Shown here in pieces: positions 1-13,409 of a DNA stretch of 64,000 nucleotides. The position numbers were made by a program, and so were the translations under genes. Positions within the stretch are counted from its first letter, which is position 1. The number at the start of each line of letters is the position of its first letter. Under the pieces are notes generated by a model. That model did no database searches, was not told the DNA's origin, and worked only from the letters and a program-made list of their open reading frames with translations. Source of the DNA: Adineta ricciae. Taxonomy: Eukaryota; Rotifera; Eurotatoria; Adinetida; Adinetidae. The DNA is taken from the NCBI GenBank assembly GCA_905250025.1, contig CAJNOJ010000057.1, positions 310,001 through 374,000 on the forward strand, read 5' to 3'.

Positions 1-513
1 GTCCAACGATTCATAAAGAAAGATGAAAGAGATGCGAAAACGATATCGTTATATGTTCATGAAAAGACAGATGAGACTGCCCACATAAACTCAATCGATC
101 AAGACGATCGAACTTTTTCGCAACTGGTAGAAGAAGTTCAAAAACGAAACGATTGATAAGTAAAAAACAATCGATCATACGAATTAGGAAAGGAAAGAAG
201 ACTCGCTAGAATATTCCATCAGCAGACACTTGTCAATCATAACAAGAGCAGAATGGAAAAAGAAAGAGCGACCACGTCGATCGATATTGGCTAAAAACGA
301 ATCGATGTCTGTCGCTTTCAACCAATGACTATATAAATGGTTTCTCTTTCTCTCTCTTTCATCTGTAATAGAGAGAGAGAGAAAAGAGAAAGACAGAGAG
401 AGAAACATCGTGATTTATGATCGATCGAACGCGCGCCTGTGTATGTATTCTTCTCCACCTTCAATCACTCATCATTTGCATTTATTCTCCTATACATCTA
501 CACATTTGATTCA
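1..513. other. Left flank, no gene seen
   Basis: No coding exon could be supported. The stretch holds a GA/CT-rich simple-sequence block around 340-405 and presumably the promoter and 5' UTR of the zinc-finger gene that starts at 514. A short minus-strand open frame here is made of the simple repeat and shows no protein-like composition. Confidence 0.5.
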
Positions 514-1303
514 ATGACAATGTCAATGAAGAAACAAGAGCAACAACAACTCTATGGCGAATATATTAATCCAACAGTAAATTCTAGTCAAAAGTATTAG
601 TAATTTACATTCAATTTCGATTGTTTAGATTGATCAATATCCAGCTAAACAAGAAAATCCTTTAGTGTTGATGGCACAAGCATGTAACAATATCGGGAAA
701 GAATTATCGTCCTCCTCGACGATGTTAGTCACTTCAAAACAACGAAAATCAAATTCATCACCCGAAGTTAAGAAATCATTGAAACGAACCGCACCTTCGA
801 CTCCTTCACCTCCGGCGAAGAAAATCTCCTTGCAGCAACCGTCGCTTCCATCACAAAATTCAGCTCCACCTCTATCCTCATCAACTTCATCGTTGTTGCC
901 GCCAACAAATGCACAATCATTCTATTTTCCCCCGTCACCTTTCATGTTCGATTCACTTCTTCTCCATCATTTAAGTAAAACTTTCACAGCTTCACCATTC
1001 TTTCCAACACCGCCGTTCGGACACTCATCAAGTTCGGCATTTTCTCCTTCGTCGCAACGCTCTCCTTACTTCATGGATTCAATCTTAACACCATTGAAGC
1101 CTTCGCCACAGCTGCCAGCATTCGTTTGCAATTGGATGGAATCCAATAATCCCGATGGATTCTGTGGAAAACGGTTTGCCAACAATCTCAGTCTGCTTGA
1201 ACATCTCTGTACAGCACATACATCGTTATCGTCGTTTAAATCTTCATATCCAACATCTATATTTTCGTCGTATTATTCACCGACGTCAGTAGGAAAACTT
1301 TGA
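514..1303 (+). CDS. NET-family (Noc/Elbow, ZNF503/703-like) zinc-finger protein, copy 1
   Basis: Two exons, 514-576 and 629-1303, joined in phase 0 across a 52-nt GT-AG intron; about 245 aa. After the splice the protein reads NPLVLMAQACNNIGKEL, matching the SPLALLAQTCSQIG block near the N-terminus of Noc/Elbow/ZNF503/ZNF703 proteins. A Ser/Pro-rich low-complexity centre follows, then one C2H2-like finger starting CNWMESNNPDGFCGKRF and ending LLEHLCTAH. NET proteins are nuclear co-repressors of development (limb, eye and tracheal patterning in flies, neural and epithelial fate in vertebrates); DNA contact is indirect or weak. The gap between the two zinc cysteines is 11 residues rather than the usual 8. 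An AATAAA lies at 1308-1313, just after the stop. The family call is firm; the exact orthologue is not decided. Confidence 0.82.
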
Positions 1304-4032
1304 ACAAAATAAAACAACTCTACAGTCATAAGGCGAGGCTCATTTTCTCTCTTGTTTTGTAAAATTTTTCAATTTTCGTGTGTGTGTGTGTGCTGTTGCT
1401 TTGTATGATTTTCGTTTCTCTCATTTTCTTTTGTATATATAAAATATCGATAAAACAAATCTTCGTTTTAAAATGAATATTAACATTCCTATGATGTAAA
1501 AAAGAGTGCATTGAATGTATTTATTCATTCATTTCTTTTGACGGGGTTATAGATGGATATTATATTGTCTCGATTAGTACACCTTGAATATGTCTTATTT
1601 GCTATTCTTTTCATTCGCGATGATGACGATACAGTGATTGATTCTCATGTTGGATATAATACACAATCAGCAAGTAAAGGTAAGGAGAAAGTTTGTCATC
1701 GTTTCTCTACATGTGTATAGATGACAAAGGAGTAGAGGTGGATCATCAAAAAGTCATTTATATTTTAAGCTAAGTAAAAGCGATAGAGACCACTTGAGAA
1801 TATGTATTGCTTGTCGTTTGATCTCTATGATCACAAACATAGTTTCGTATACCTAAGTCGACTCTCTCATCAAGGGAATAGACACAAAAGTGTCAATTAC
1901 AAATTCATAACGCCTTTAGAGAAATCAAATAACACGAAAAGAAAAGAGAAACAACGAAAGAGTCATTGAACTCACAACACTAATCGATTAGATTCGATGT
2001 TGTAACAGTACAACACATTCCAATGGGAAATTTTAACCAATAACTGAACATCTCTGCTTTCTTCCACTTCTTTTCTCTTCTTCGTTCGTCATTAGGTATC
2101 ATATTTAGTCAATTGGACATGAAAGAAAAATGTCGACTGCAATTGAAATGACACAATCAAAGTCAATAAAATGTATCGATTATTGACTCTGCCTTGTTCT
2201 GGATGCATTCGAAACAAAGGAAAAAAAAGTGAAGAAAAAGAAAAACACAGTTGTCGTTTTGTCTATCTTTATTTGAGTTAACGATGCTTTTAAAGGAGGA
2301 GGATCTTCTTCGCTTTGATCGGTGTGTGTCACAGCATGTTCGATTAATCGACTCTCATATTGCCCATTAGATTGGAGATATCGATAGATAGACGACACGC
2401 TTCTTCACCTGCTGCACAGTCAGTTCGACTGACACCACCTGTTTTCTTTCTGTTCTCGAAAAAGAAATCAATGATCAAAAGGCTAATCAGAAAGACCTCC
2501 TATGTGTCAATGTTATTCTTTTCTAATTGACCTCCTATCCATGCTCCTCCTTTCTTTGCCTCTCTCTCAGGCGCGTACTTATGCGATCGCTTGCTCTTTG
2601 AATTTACCCGCGCGATGTTATTGCTAATTATTGATGCTAAAGGGGGGAGAAATGAAAGTGTCATAAAACATTGAAAAGATGAGAAATCTTGTTGAGATAC
2701 TAAATGGACGTGACAAGTGGTCAATCAAATTTATTCAATAGCTAGAGAATAACTTTAAGACAAAGTATCTCTGTCAATATGAACTTGAGAAACGATGAGA
2801 GAGTGAACGAGCTGCATCTTTTAACAAAATAGATCTTTTTTTTTCTCACAAACGGCAATCAATTCAGTGGGTTGATGTCGACACAGGTCGTTTCTAAGAC
2901 AATAACAAACGATGTGTACGGAGAATCTAATTCGTATATGATATTCTGATCTCCGATGATCGATTCCGTGGTGAAATGTTTGCTAAAGCATCTTTTGTCG
3001 CTACACAATCAAACATAAAATAAAAAAAGGAATCTCTATCAGTAACACAGAGTACTAAAGTATTATTTTCCAATTTAACTGAGGATCATATCTATGTAAT
3101 ATCGATTGGTTCGAGGAAATTTTCAAGAAATTCAGGTGATTTCTGTATTATTTATTATTCTTGACGAATAAGTCAAGTTATTTGGAATAACATTGGTTCT
3201 ACAATTCCTAGACATGTTCTTCGACTTGTTTAGTCACGCAACAATCGAGTCAAGTAGAAGCCAAAGGATTTTTCGGTTTGAAAATATGTTGAAGTAGTAT
3301 AAAGTCATTGAAGTGCGCACAGACATGCAATGTGTGACAGAGTCGACCTTACAACGTAAAAGTCTGTTAACGACTAACGAACAGTTTTGAGCAACTAGGG
3401 CGATGTTGTAAGTATTTCAATAGCTCATTTTTCTGTTTAATTACGTGTGAAAATGCAATATCTTTGTTCACTTGATTAAATTTCAATGTTTTCAAGGACA
3501 ACACTACGCCTATTTTGAGAGAAAAAAAACAGGGAAACTTTAGAAATTATTCATGAGATTGTGGAGTTTTTTTGTTTGGCCTGTGATTTAGTTACAGGCA
3601 AATTCGCCGATTGGATTTCAAACCGCATGTCATCATGTGAGAGAAAGAAAAAACAATCTGGTTGATAATTGAAAGACCGAAGGGCTTCTCTTAAGAACAA
3701 ACAGCATTGGCAAAACAAGTCGATGGTTGAAATGTTGAAAATAGAAAATTTGTTAAAATATTAAACTATCAAATTAAGTGGCAAAGTTCGTCGCAATTTG
3801 TCGAGTGACGAAAAGAAATGTTTGGTTTTCATTGCGTCTGAAATAGAAAAGAAAATAGAACTATTTTACACAACAACATCAACGCAATTTCTTTTTCTTC
3901 ACAATCGGTTCGATTAAGTCTCGAGTTCTATCTAAACATTTATTGATATATATATAAATATTCCTCGATTTTGAAAAGAAAGAAAAATAATCAAATGAGT
4001 TCAAATTCAAACACGAAGAAGAGAAAATGTGT
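1304..4032. other. Intergenic, 2.7 kb, no gene seen
   Basis: AT-rich DNA between two convergent genes. It starts with the 3' UTR of the NET gene (AATAAA at 1308-1313, TG repeat near 1380). Open frames on both strands are short, lack family-like sequence and do not connect by splice sites. Long non-coding flanks are common for developmental regulators, so cis-elements are possible, but none was recognised. Confidence 0.45.
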
Positions 4033-7000
4033 TTATGCTGCACTTGTGATGGGAGAAAGTAGTTGTTGATCTAACAAATAACTTGTCAAGAGTGACGAGT
4101 AATCGTTGGTTCGCTCGGGAACTAAACATCGATCAAGTAGGCGAGAGAAGTTGTACATTTCTCGAAAGCTAACGTCATTGTATAGGCGATAGTACCGCGG
4201 GATACTGAATGGCTTCAATGTATGCAGTTTACCATCGACTTTACTTCGCCAAACGTGTGTTGATTCAGTTACGCTTGTTGTTGGAACACTTGTGCGACGT
4301 AAAATGGAAACAATAGGCCGAGAAGTCGAGGATGCCGATGTTGAGGTGGATAATTTCTGAGCACGAGGAGTGGTCGGAACAGATCGAGTGGAGATGCGAA
4401 CCGATTTGGAAATGGGTGTTGTTGAACGTGTTCCAGATCGACTTGTTTGGCGGGGTGTAGCCGGTAAGGATTGGTTTGATCGATAAGGTAATCGATAGTG
4501 GTATCGACGAGATGATACTAAATGAAAACGAAAACATACAATTCACTCTTGTTTCGCAAATAATCGAACAACGATGAGATTACACGAAGAGAAATATTTA
4601 ACTTCGTATCGAGTTTCAAAATATAAACCTTGAGATTTCGTGGTGATTTTCAGGAATGTCAGAATTGTAAACTTACCGATGCGGTCGGGAGGAAAGAGTA
4701 ATGGCGAACGATATTGTGGTTTTCGCAAAAGAATGTCGTCGATTCGCTGCGAAACTGTTGCTACTGTCGTCGGATAGACTGATCGTGTCAGCAGCATGTC
4801 AGCTTCTTCATTATCATCAATTTGCAGCATGAGATCAATTCGTCTTTGTAGTTGTTCAACTCTTCTTTCGTTATATTTAACCCATGCTGAACTGGAATGA
4901 TGATCCTGGAAACATAAGGTACAGTAATCAGGTCGAATCACTTCCGAAGGTGGTGGAACGACAAATCGAGGCTGACGTTCGGAAGTTGTCAAATGTCTTC
5001 GAGGCGATGAAACGTAGCCTTGTAGCATTTCTTCCGGTGTTATGTCGGGCATCGTTCGATATTTATCTCGCGTCACATTTGTTAACGATGACACTGACCG
5101 ATCGTCTTTGGATCGAGTCGAGAGCAAGGAAACATCTCGGTAGAGTTCCATAGTCTGCAGAAATATATGTTTAGAAATCAAATGTATGTTTGGTTGACAG
5201 TGAAAAGATGAAAAAATTGATTCTCGTATGAAAAAAAAAATAAATTAAAGTATAAAGCCCTGACAAGGTCGAGAAAGTGAAGTGCTTCTGTTCGTCTTTC
5301 TCTCTTCTCTCGTTATTTCGTTTTCGAACAACTAAACAGACAAATTACTTACCGCATTCGATTGTTCTATATTTTGTACTTTACTTCGATAATGATTGAG
5401 AACATCATCAATGTCTAACAATTGATCGTTGATGATCGTAAAAGCACGTTGACGTTCTCGCAGAGTCTTTTCATAACGTTCGAGTAGATTTCCCAATACA
5501 ACTGTTGACTCGCTTTCCATTCGTCGTTCTCGAATGGGCGTTGTATTCATCGATGAATGATGTCGTTCCGTGCGACTGCTTAGGTTGTCTGGCGTAGAAG
5601 ATTGTTGTTGATGATTCAACGATGAGACGAACAGATTGTAATCAGCTTCGGAATGTTTGGATGATGATGAATGTTGCTTCACGTGTCGAGAATTGCGCAC
5701 CGGAGTATGTTCGATGTGAGTTAAATCACTCAAACGAAAATCAATCTAGAAAACAACGGACAGTAAACAAAATATGAGATCTTTTCGGTTGACCGTACTC
5801 TCTGACGATGACTTTCATCCCCGAGTTCATCAATCGATTCGTAATGATTACTGGTTGTTGTCGTCGATGATGGCCGAGACTTTTCTACATCGGTCTGAAT
5901 ACTCTGATCATGTCGAGGAGAAGGAGGTGGCAAAGATTTCTCCTTCTCCTCACCTTGATTCGTTATAAAATCAGCTAGGATCAGATCGGTAGTTAATCGT
6001 AGCCACCAATGTGGAAAATCATCACCGGTTGATGTCGGTCGATGTTTATACTCTTTCCCGAGACGATGAAAGGTCAAAACATCGGAGAACTCTTTCGATG
6101 GTACAACGCGTCTGTATGGATTAACAATAGATGAAAGAAGAATTTCGTTCGTTTCTAAGTTAAGGTTGTACATTCGAACGAACTGATAATCAATAGCAGT
6201 TGATTGATTTACAAACAGAACTCTACAACGACAAAGCATTTTTTTTCTTTCTTGACAAAATTCAATGAAGTAAAACAATCGGATGCATTACTCTGTTTGT
6301 GTTGTAATCGATATGTGAGCATGTTCTTCTGGAATTGATGAATAATGTATTGTTTCTCGCGCATTGTCTCGTCGAAATTTTTGTATTTGATTTGCTTTCG
6401 TAACATGTTCTTCCACATCAATGAGAACTTCTTGTTGGCCTATGAAATATTCATTATCGAGATCACATTGAGTACCTTCTTGAAATTCTGCTCGCACGGG
6501 GCGTGTATATTGATAGTAAGGTACACTGTGATACTCGTTCAGATCATGCCATGAATGACGCCGCTTTCGATCGACGATGTTTGTTGTCAATAAAGATTGT
6601 TCATTATGCTTTTTTTGTTGAAATGAACGGACCATACGAAGATTCTGGCCTGTCAGACACACTTGTACAGCAGCATCTTGAACTAAATGTGGTTTTCCAC
6701 GTTCCACTACGGCTCCGTCGACTAAATACAAGCACGCAAATGATTAGTTCTTTTTGAAAGCAAAGAAATCACGCTTTTTCTATATTTACCAATCATCCAT
6801 AATTTACACATCATCGGCAAACGAGTTGATTCACCCTCGATATCCCATCGAATGATGTCCGATATATGACAATCACCGAGCAACGAGCCAATACATCTTG
6901 CATTGGGCTGTGTAAAAAACACTTCATCTCGTCCCATAACCGCCCATTTGTCCGTGCCATTGGCATACGAAAATGGTTGTCGAATACTGGTTAAACATTT

Positions 7001-7138
7001 CACATACGGTCGAAATGGAATTAATGAAACACCACTTTGTCGACGACGCGGTGGCGGCGGATGTGTGATGATGTTTAAATTGTCATAGTCAAGCGTTTCT
7101 TTTGTATCGAGTGGTTTGATTAATGATGATGGTTGCAT
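4033..7138 (-). CDS. Unrecognised 860-aa protein with Ser/Thr-rich tail
   Basis: Six exons join in frame: 7138-6790, 6721-6292, 6246-5799, 5745-5353, 5154-4677 and 4517-4033, with introns of about 45-200 nt, giving 860 aa. The N-terminal ~150 residues look globular (motifs WAVMGRDEVFF, DIIRWDIEGES, VDGAVVERGKPHLVQDA). A second ordered block near residues 260-350 contains MLCRCRVLFVNQSTAIDY and DDFPHWWLRLTTDLI. The rest is polar, Ser/Arg-rich and partly coiled-coil (LLERYEKTLRERQRAF; RRVEQLQRRIDLML), and the last 80 residues become ordered again (FSIPRYYRLYNDVSFREMY). No signal peptide or membrane segment. The layout suits a cytoskeletal or centrosome/cilium scaffold, but that is only a guess; I do not recognise the family. 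The ATG at 7138 is the only upstream start in the open first exon. Confidence 0.75.
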
Positions 7139-9103
7139 ATTTGTTGTTTTGGAGAATTATCTTCTCACTTGAGTCACTAGTTATGATAACATCTAGAAGT
7201 GATTGAATTTCGTTCTTTCTCGCCGTCGTCTTTTTCGTTCTCTAGTTATGAATTCAAGGAATTTGTTTGATTCTTGCTCAGATTTATATGCAAACGAAAA
7301 ACTAATCGAAATAAACTAACTTCGAGCATACAAACGGTTATTTGAACAGCATCAAGACAAAAATTCTCGTCTGTCGATCGTCAGGAAGGTTTTAAAGGAA
7401 AGTGAAATTTGATCCAACAACACGTAAAAAAATGTTGCCTTTTCCTATTGACTTCGAACAGACTGATTGAAGTTAATGAGGAAAAGAAGCAGAGAGAGAG
7501 AGACGTTTATTACTATGTACAAGAAATCAACTTACTGTTCTTTGTTTAAGCACAATAAAAAAAAGGTTTACTTTGGAATAGTTATAAGCCGCTCCGCATT
7601 TTCTTTACCTTGCCATGTCACGCTAGAATTGATTAAAGCGGTTTTTCTTCTCTTTAACCAAATACGTGCTGTCGATGAACGAGAATTTTTTTTTCCTTTT
7701 TCCATTTTTATGACGTTCTCTTCCTCTTCATCTTACCATGTTCAATTCCAACATGACTGTTGTTGTTGTGATGTTTTCAACTTTTCTTTTTTCTATCTTG
7801 TTATAAACTGACGTGTTCCAATAGGCTGTTCTTTCCTTCTTCTCTCTTTTCCTTTTATAATGTAACAACATCTATGTATGTATATACTAAGTAGTCTTCT
7901 CTTTTCTCTTAATTTTTTCCTTTGAGAACTCATGACTGTTTTGTCGACATTTGAAAAAAAACAACAAAGTAAAGCTATGTTAACATTCTTGGCGAACAAA
8001 ACAAAAAACTTTAATTGCTTCCGAAGTGTATAAATTGCTTATGTCGAAATTGAAATCGAATCTGTTAAGTACTCCTAAACATGTGCGCAAAATCACATTA
8101 CCTTTTTCAAGGGAGAAAAAAAAAACAAAAATCCGACCACAAGTTATCGATTGACGAGAGTTTATCTTTAACTCGTCATTAACTATGTACAAAAGGGAGA
8201 AGAAATTAATCTTATCATGAAGACTTGCGACTGTTTGTTATGATCCATGTTTAAATAGTATTGTTCGAATTCAATTTTTTTCGGCCTTGTCTGTGCAGCT
8301 GTACGTTTTCTCGACTATGTATATTCGCCATCTTTGAGTTTCCATCGAAAATGATTTGTCCGCAGGAAACTTCTCGCAAAATGATGAACTGGAACAGTTC
8401 TCGTTCGTCATTAATCTCCTTCAAGGATATTCATTTAGTCGATGGAAATGTCACGTTATGAAACGTGATTACATAAAGATTAGAAAATATTTCCTTGACC
8501 TTCAAATTCAAAATTGCAAAACACGCGCTCCTTAGAAACCAATCGCTCGGATCAATTTAACACACAAATCTTGTTATTTGACGTAAATTACAGCGATGTT
8601 TACCATTCGACGATCAATATTTAATTTCATTTACTCAATTTCAACAAATAACAGAGAAAATTGCTCAAACAATGTCTGACCCACAACGAGAGAGAGAGAG
8701 AGAGTAAAAACACCAAAAATCATTGGCTAGAAGATGTTCATTTTTCTACCAAATTCAGCTTTCTCGTTTACAATAATTAGAAGATATTTTGCTTTTTAAT
8801 GATCTTTTGTCATTTAAGAAATATATAAAAATAGATCTAATATCTGTTGAGAGTGCTTCTAGCATAACGTGTTCGGCTAGAAAATTAGTTCTTTCCTCCA
8901 TAATAACGAGTATCTTCTAAGTAAGTATGTGCAATCTTATCGTGCTACAAAGTCAGGAACATATTGTCCTATTTGCAATCAATCGTGCATATTCAAATTA
9001 CGCTTAGTGTGCACGTTGACTTAGCAGAAGCAAAGAACAAGAGAAGAATTTATAACAAATGTTCGATTTAGTTTTATATTTCAACAACTGTTCTTTGCAA
9101 ATT
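7139..9103. other. Intergenic, 2.0 kb, no gene seen
   Basis: Non-coding AT-rich DNA between the 5' end of the 860-aa protein gene and the 3' end of the GPCR gene. A (GA)n tract lies at about 8690-8706. Open frames are short and dominated by homopolymer-rich codons. No RNA gene or mobile element was recognised. Confidence 0.45.
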
Positions 9104-10777
9104 TTATAAATTTGCAGACTCAGACAATGAACAATGTGGTGTACCGAACGATGTCGACTTCGCCGATATAGGATAGTTGTTTGCATGATTCAGTACACCT
9201 GAGGATTTGATGCTATTGCTGAAAGTTTCTCTCGTTCTCGAGTAATCCGTTTGATCGATTGATTTTCGTATGAGACCTTGATTTAGCCGCGGATAACAAA
9301 AAGAGAAGATGCGCTTTAAACCGTCTTTGAATGTTTCGTTAAAGTAACTGTAAAGAAATGGATTGGAAATGGCCGATATCATACAGATGAGAAAACGCAA
9401 TGGAAGGTATTTTGACAATTGATCACGTGTCGATTGAATTGTATCTGAAAAGAACAATGATGTCTTCATCAAATTTGTTATTTAGTCTATAGAAAATCTT
9501 ACCTGATAGTTCATATCGTTCGCCGTAGGTAAATAATATGTATGAAATATTGAATGGCAACCAACTGATCGCATATAGAGTGACAATTAATAGTAGAAGA
9601 ACATTATTCCGACGTTGCCGACGAACTTCATGTTGTAAGGAGCCAATATTGTGTCGTTTCATTAAAAACCGATAGCGAAAGCCTATAGACAAAAATGAAC
9701 TTGGAAAACTTCTCTGATTATATAATGTCAACACAATCACAGAGTATATGTCTACGAACTTCTCGTTTCAAAAACATCCTGATTGAGAATCGGAAAATAA
9801 CATCGGGAAATGTCAAATACTTTTTACCAATAGATTAAACGTTGATCCTTTTATGGAGCTCGCAGTGCTTTATGTTCCTATGCAGATTTTATCAAAAAGG
9901 CTTGATTTCCTGGGCCGCCACTGTTGACAGACACACAGACTGATCTGACCTGCTGTGAACCTCTATTAGGCAAAAAAGAAAAACGACTGTTATTCAATGG
10001 CTGAAGTTGAGTCAGTCCCGTCTGTTCGTGGAACTTACGTTCTCTGAGTTTCAGCATTACTTGATAATAGGTGAGGCAAATAATCAAAATCGGCAAGATA
10101 AATTGAAGAAAAAGCATAAATATCGTATAGAGAGCATGCAGATTGCCGTGCTGTGGCCATGATTCATGGCAGATATGTAAACGGCGATACATCTTCGTAT
10201 ATTTTGCTACACAAGAAGTATTTAATGGTTGAGTGCACATAAGTTCTACCATCGAATTGATAATATCGTCATCGTAAGCTGGTATTGATCGTGAATAAAT
10301 AAACAGTGGACTAGCTGCCCCAATCGCTAGGACCCAGATCGATATCATAATGATAATCGTCGAACATGGACCAATAATTTTCTTATACGGATAACAAACA
10401 ACGAGATATCGATAGATTGATATCGTCACGATCGTTAATGAAGAAACATAGATATTAATAGCGGGAAAACTATCTGCTAGTTTGCAAAATGCTCGAGGAA
10501 ATGTCATATAAATGTTCAAACTGCGATATGTGTTCAAGGGCATTGTGAATAAACATAAGACGAAATCACTTAAAGCTAAATTTACAATAAAACAATTATG
10601 TGACGTTTGCGGAATATTCGGTTTCGTGAAAAATAATATAATCACAATGACAAACAGATTTCCAATCGTTCCGATAAGACTTTCGATGATTGATATGATT
10701 AGATACGGCATGAGTAACCATTGTGGTAAGTATTCCGATTCAGGAAGTAAAAAATCTGCTGAGGTTGAACTTGCCAT
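9104..10777 (-). CDS. Class A neuropeptide GPCR, NPY/NPF-receptor-like
   Basis: Three exons, 10777-10039, 9682-9503 and 9444-9104, splice in frame to 419 aa. A donor GTAAGT ends exon 1 inside the third intracellular loop. Seven membrane segments are readable: GTIGNLFVIVI (TM1), NLALSDFVLCLFTMPL (TM2 with the conserved Asp), SIYRYLVVCYP (end of TM3), a long loop 2 with two Cys, TM5 before KLRER, SWLPFNISYILF (TM6) and NPFLYSYFNETF (TM7/NPxxY). The WLPFN and NPFLYSYFN signatures resemble NPY/NPF, RYamide and related receptors. It would sit in the plasma membrane and signal through G proteins on binding a neuropeptide. Oddity: the DRY position at the end of TM3 reads YRY. The ligand cannot be read from the sequence. 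Confidence 0.85.
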
Positions 10778-13012
10778 GATTATTGATTGAGAGAATTCGT
10801 TAAATAAATTATGATGTCTTCCTTTCTTTCAACTAGTTATCTTCATACGAGTGAGACTCTTGTCTCTCCCCCCCATATATTTATTTGCAGCTGTAAATAC
10901 AAAAAAATCGCGAGATAGAGAGAAAGAGAGCGAGCGAGAGGAGACGAAGAGGAAAAAAAAAGAAGACTGCACCTATTGGCGTCAATGATGCTGAATTTTT
11001 TCTATTACTCTCATCTTTTATTCAACAATCATGACACAAGAAGTGCTTTTTTTCTTTTCTCCGACTTACATCTATGTTTATCACTGACTGAACAAGGAAG
11101 TGTAAGCTTGATCGAGTCACAATACCCATATTCCAAAGGCTAATGACACGTTTTCACGAAGCTGTCTCCTAGAACTACTATTAAGACTTCTCCTCTAAAA
11201 GGTTTCGTTCGTTCAGCGAAAAGAACATAGCAAAATAATAAATGACATTCGAAGGAGAGTTAAGAAAACACCGTTAAAGTTCGGTGATCAAATCATCAGT
11301 TGTTGTTCTCTCCTCCTACTCAGTGGTAGAAAGAGAGAGAGAGAAAAAAACCGTTCTGATTCTAGTTATTATATTTAATGAGAGTCGAATGTTTTTCATA
11401 GCAAGTCTCGACAGCGGAAGTCAACAACATTGTAAGAGAAGTTTTATATATTAAAAAGATAAACATGAAGAAAAAAAATTGTTTCTTTTCCACAAAATTT
11501 GATTTCTTCAATATAGAAAAACCAATGCTTTGAATAAGACAGTCAACCAATAGACCGGTTAAGTCGCTTGTCGTCTTCTCACACTTATTTCTTCTTCCCC
11601 TGCCAAGAAGAGAAGAAACCCAGAGCATACGAAGGACCCATTAGTCGTGACGAAATCGTCTGTATTTGAAATTCATTAGACTCAATTCAATTTCAACAAT
11701 CTCGGATTGATTCACACTGACAACTGTCGTCAGAGATAGATAATCAAGACTTTGATCGCACTAGTCCTGCAGAGAATAATAATAACGAGGTTATAACATA
11801 CCATTTTCGCTGTGATGCTTTCATTTATGATCAATAAGTATCATTAGAATCTATTTCTCGTATTAAAAAGTCTATTTCCGTTCACTATCGCGATCTATCA
11901 TTATGCAAGGAAATTGATTCGACCATAAATGGAATCCCCCATGCGTTCCGCAGAGTAGCAACAAACTAAAACATTTTCAAAACAAGCGACACAAATGGAT
12001 GTTCATTTCCTATCAAGAAAATTTCAATTCATCGAGAAGGAAGCAACACCAACGAGAACATCATCCAATGTTCTATTCACATGAAGAATGAAAGTCTACA
12101 TGTACTAATTTTTGTCTCAGATTATATTTCCTTGAACTCTATGAAAAAGTATTTAGTCTACTGACGGTCGAATGAAACAACATTGAGAATACAATATTTA
12201 TATTCTCAAGAGTTTTTGTGGCATTTCAACACATTTACTCATGTTTAAGAAAATATATCAAATAAGCTTCATGAATAAACAACAGAACAACATGTATCAA
12301 CTCGATCTAGTTAATGAGAAAGAATTTTCAAGAGACAAAAAGTAGCGCAAAAGCACCGAGGACGACTGAGTTCTCTATATTTCATAAAAGTGGTTTTGAG
12401 TGCGACTGCAAATTATCCGGTGGCTTGAACGTCTGTCGTAGAGAATATCCTATATATATTCTCATCTGTGCCATATTATCAACTCTACAGGTAATGATTT
12501 GAAAATACACAGCATGCATTACAGTTAAAAATGTACATGTCAGATTTGTTAATATTTGATTCATACAATCATTGTGTGTTATCTTTACTATTCTTTTTTT
12601 TGCAATGGATTATGTGAATGTGCAATATCCTCTTTATATAAGTGATGACGAGTGTGATTCGAAAAGAAAAGGAATCCGTTTGGTAACGCTTCATCTTGAC
12701 CTACTCTTGATTGTTGTGAACATATCAAACTTCCTGCGGTGTCCGATAGATGCCGCGCACACGAATTACTTTTCCATTGTTCGTCGTAGCAACTATATTG
12801 GTACATTTCTAAAACACTCGTTTTAACCCAATACTCTCATTCATACGTAGAAATATTCGATAAAAGAATAAACGAATCAAATTATTGTTTGACCCTTAGT
12901 TACAAAATGGAGGTCATCATAACAATGGTGGATCAATAGAAAATTACGTACACAAAGACCAAAGCTTATTTATGCTCATCCGTCCATCTATCTGAAAAGG
13001 AGAACTTTTAAC
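10778..13012. other. Intergenic, 2.2 kb, no gene seen
   Basis: Region between divergent genes (GPCR on minus, TMEM218 on plus). Contains GA-rich simple repeats near 10915-10960 and 11330-11345. Two short plus-strand frames (about 12314-12502 and 12572-12826) have no recognisable domains and no clear splice links, so they are not called. Confidence 0.45.
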
Positions 13013-13357
13013 ATGGCTGAATTAGGAGCAGGTGTCATTATTTTAATCATTATTTGGGTTATCACCTTTGCGTTATTGACGCTATTCACATTCGTTCAAT
13101 CGCCTGTCAGATTCGTTGGTCTAGCTGCATTAGTGATCGCAATCATCGTAACGCTTGTTTTAACATTGCTACCACGTGATACTGGTAGTTCAACAAAATC
13201 TGACAATGATACTCCGTATCGTTATGAATCTCTCGCTCGCATTCTGATCTTAACATTTCTTTGTGTAACATTTCTTGTTGGTGTTGTAATGATTTTTTCT
13301 TTTGAAGCTATGCGTATTGTATATGCAGAGCCAATTCGGAAGCGTTTTATTCGATGA
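13013..13357 (+). CDS. TMEM218: TMEM218-like ciliary transition-zone membrane protein
   Basis: Single-exon gene of 114 aa, the length of TMEM218 (human 115 aa). It begins MAELGAGVIILIIIWV, matching the GAGVFILALLWV start of TMEM218. Three hydrophobic segments follow (about residues 7-29, 33-53 and 73-99), with the LLPR motif after TM2 and a C-terminus IVYAEPIRKRF resembling PIYAKPLHSY. TMEM218 belongs to the ciliary transition-zone membrane module with TMEM67 and is mutated in Joubert/Meckel-type ciliopathies. The next gene starts only 52 nt downstream on the same strand. Confidence 0.85.
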   Translation: MAELGAGVIILIIIWVITFALLTLFTFVQSPVRFVGLAALVIAIIVTLVLTLLPRDTGSSTKSDNDTPYRYESLARILILTFLCVTFLVGVVMIFSFEAMRIVYAEPIRKRFIR

Positions 13358-13390
13358 AATCTGTTCTAACAAATAATTTTAGATCAAAAT

Positions 13391-13401
13391 TTGTATTGCA
13401 G
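13391..13401 (+). promoter_or_regulatory. Acceptor-like site before SRSF gene (possible trans-splice site)
   Basis: TTGTATTGCAG lies in the 52-nt gap between the TMEM218 stop and the SRSF ATG, with AG at 13400-13401, eight nt before the ATG. No donor for a cis intron is obvious in the gap. Spliced-leader trans-splicing is known in bdelloid rotifers; its use here is inferred. Confidence 0.35.
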
Positions 13402-13409
13402 TACAAACG

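Noticed and set aside
184..408. Minus-strand 74-aa open frame at the left edge
   Set aside because: Largely a product of GA/CT simple sequence.
12314..12826. Possible small gene in two short frames
   Set aside because: No domain, splice connection or start context supports it; composition is like surrounding non-coding DNA.
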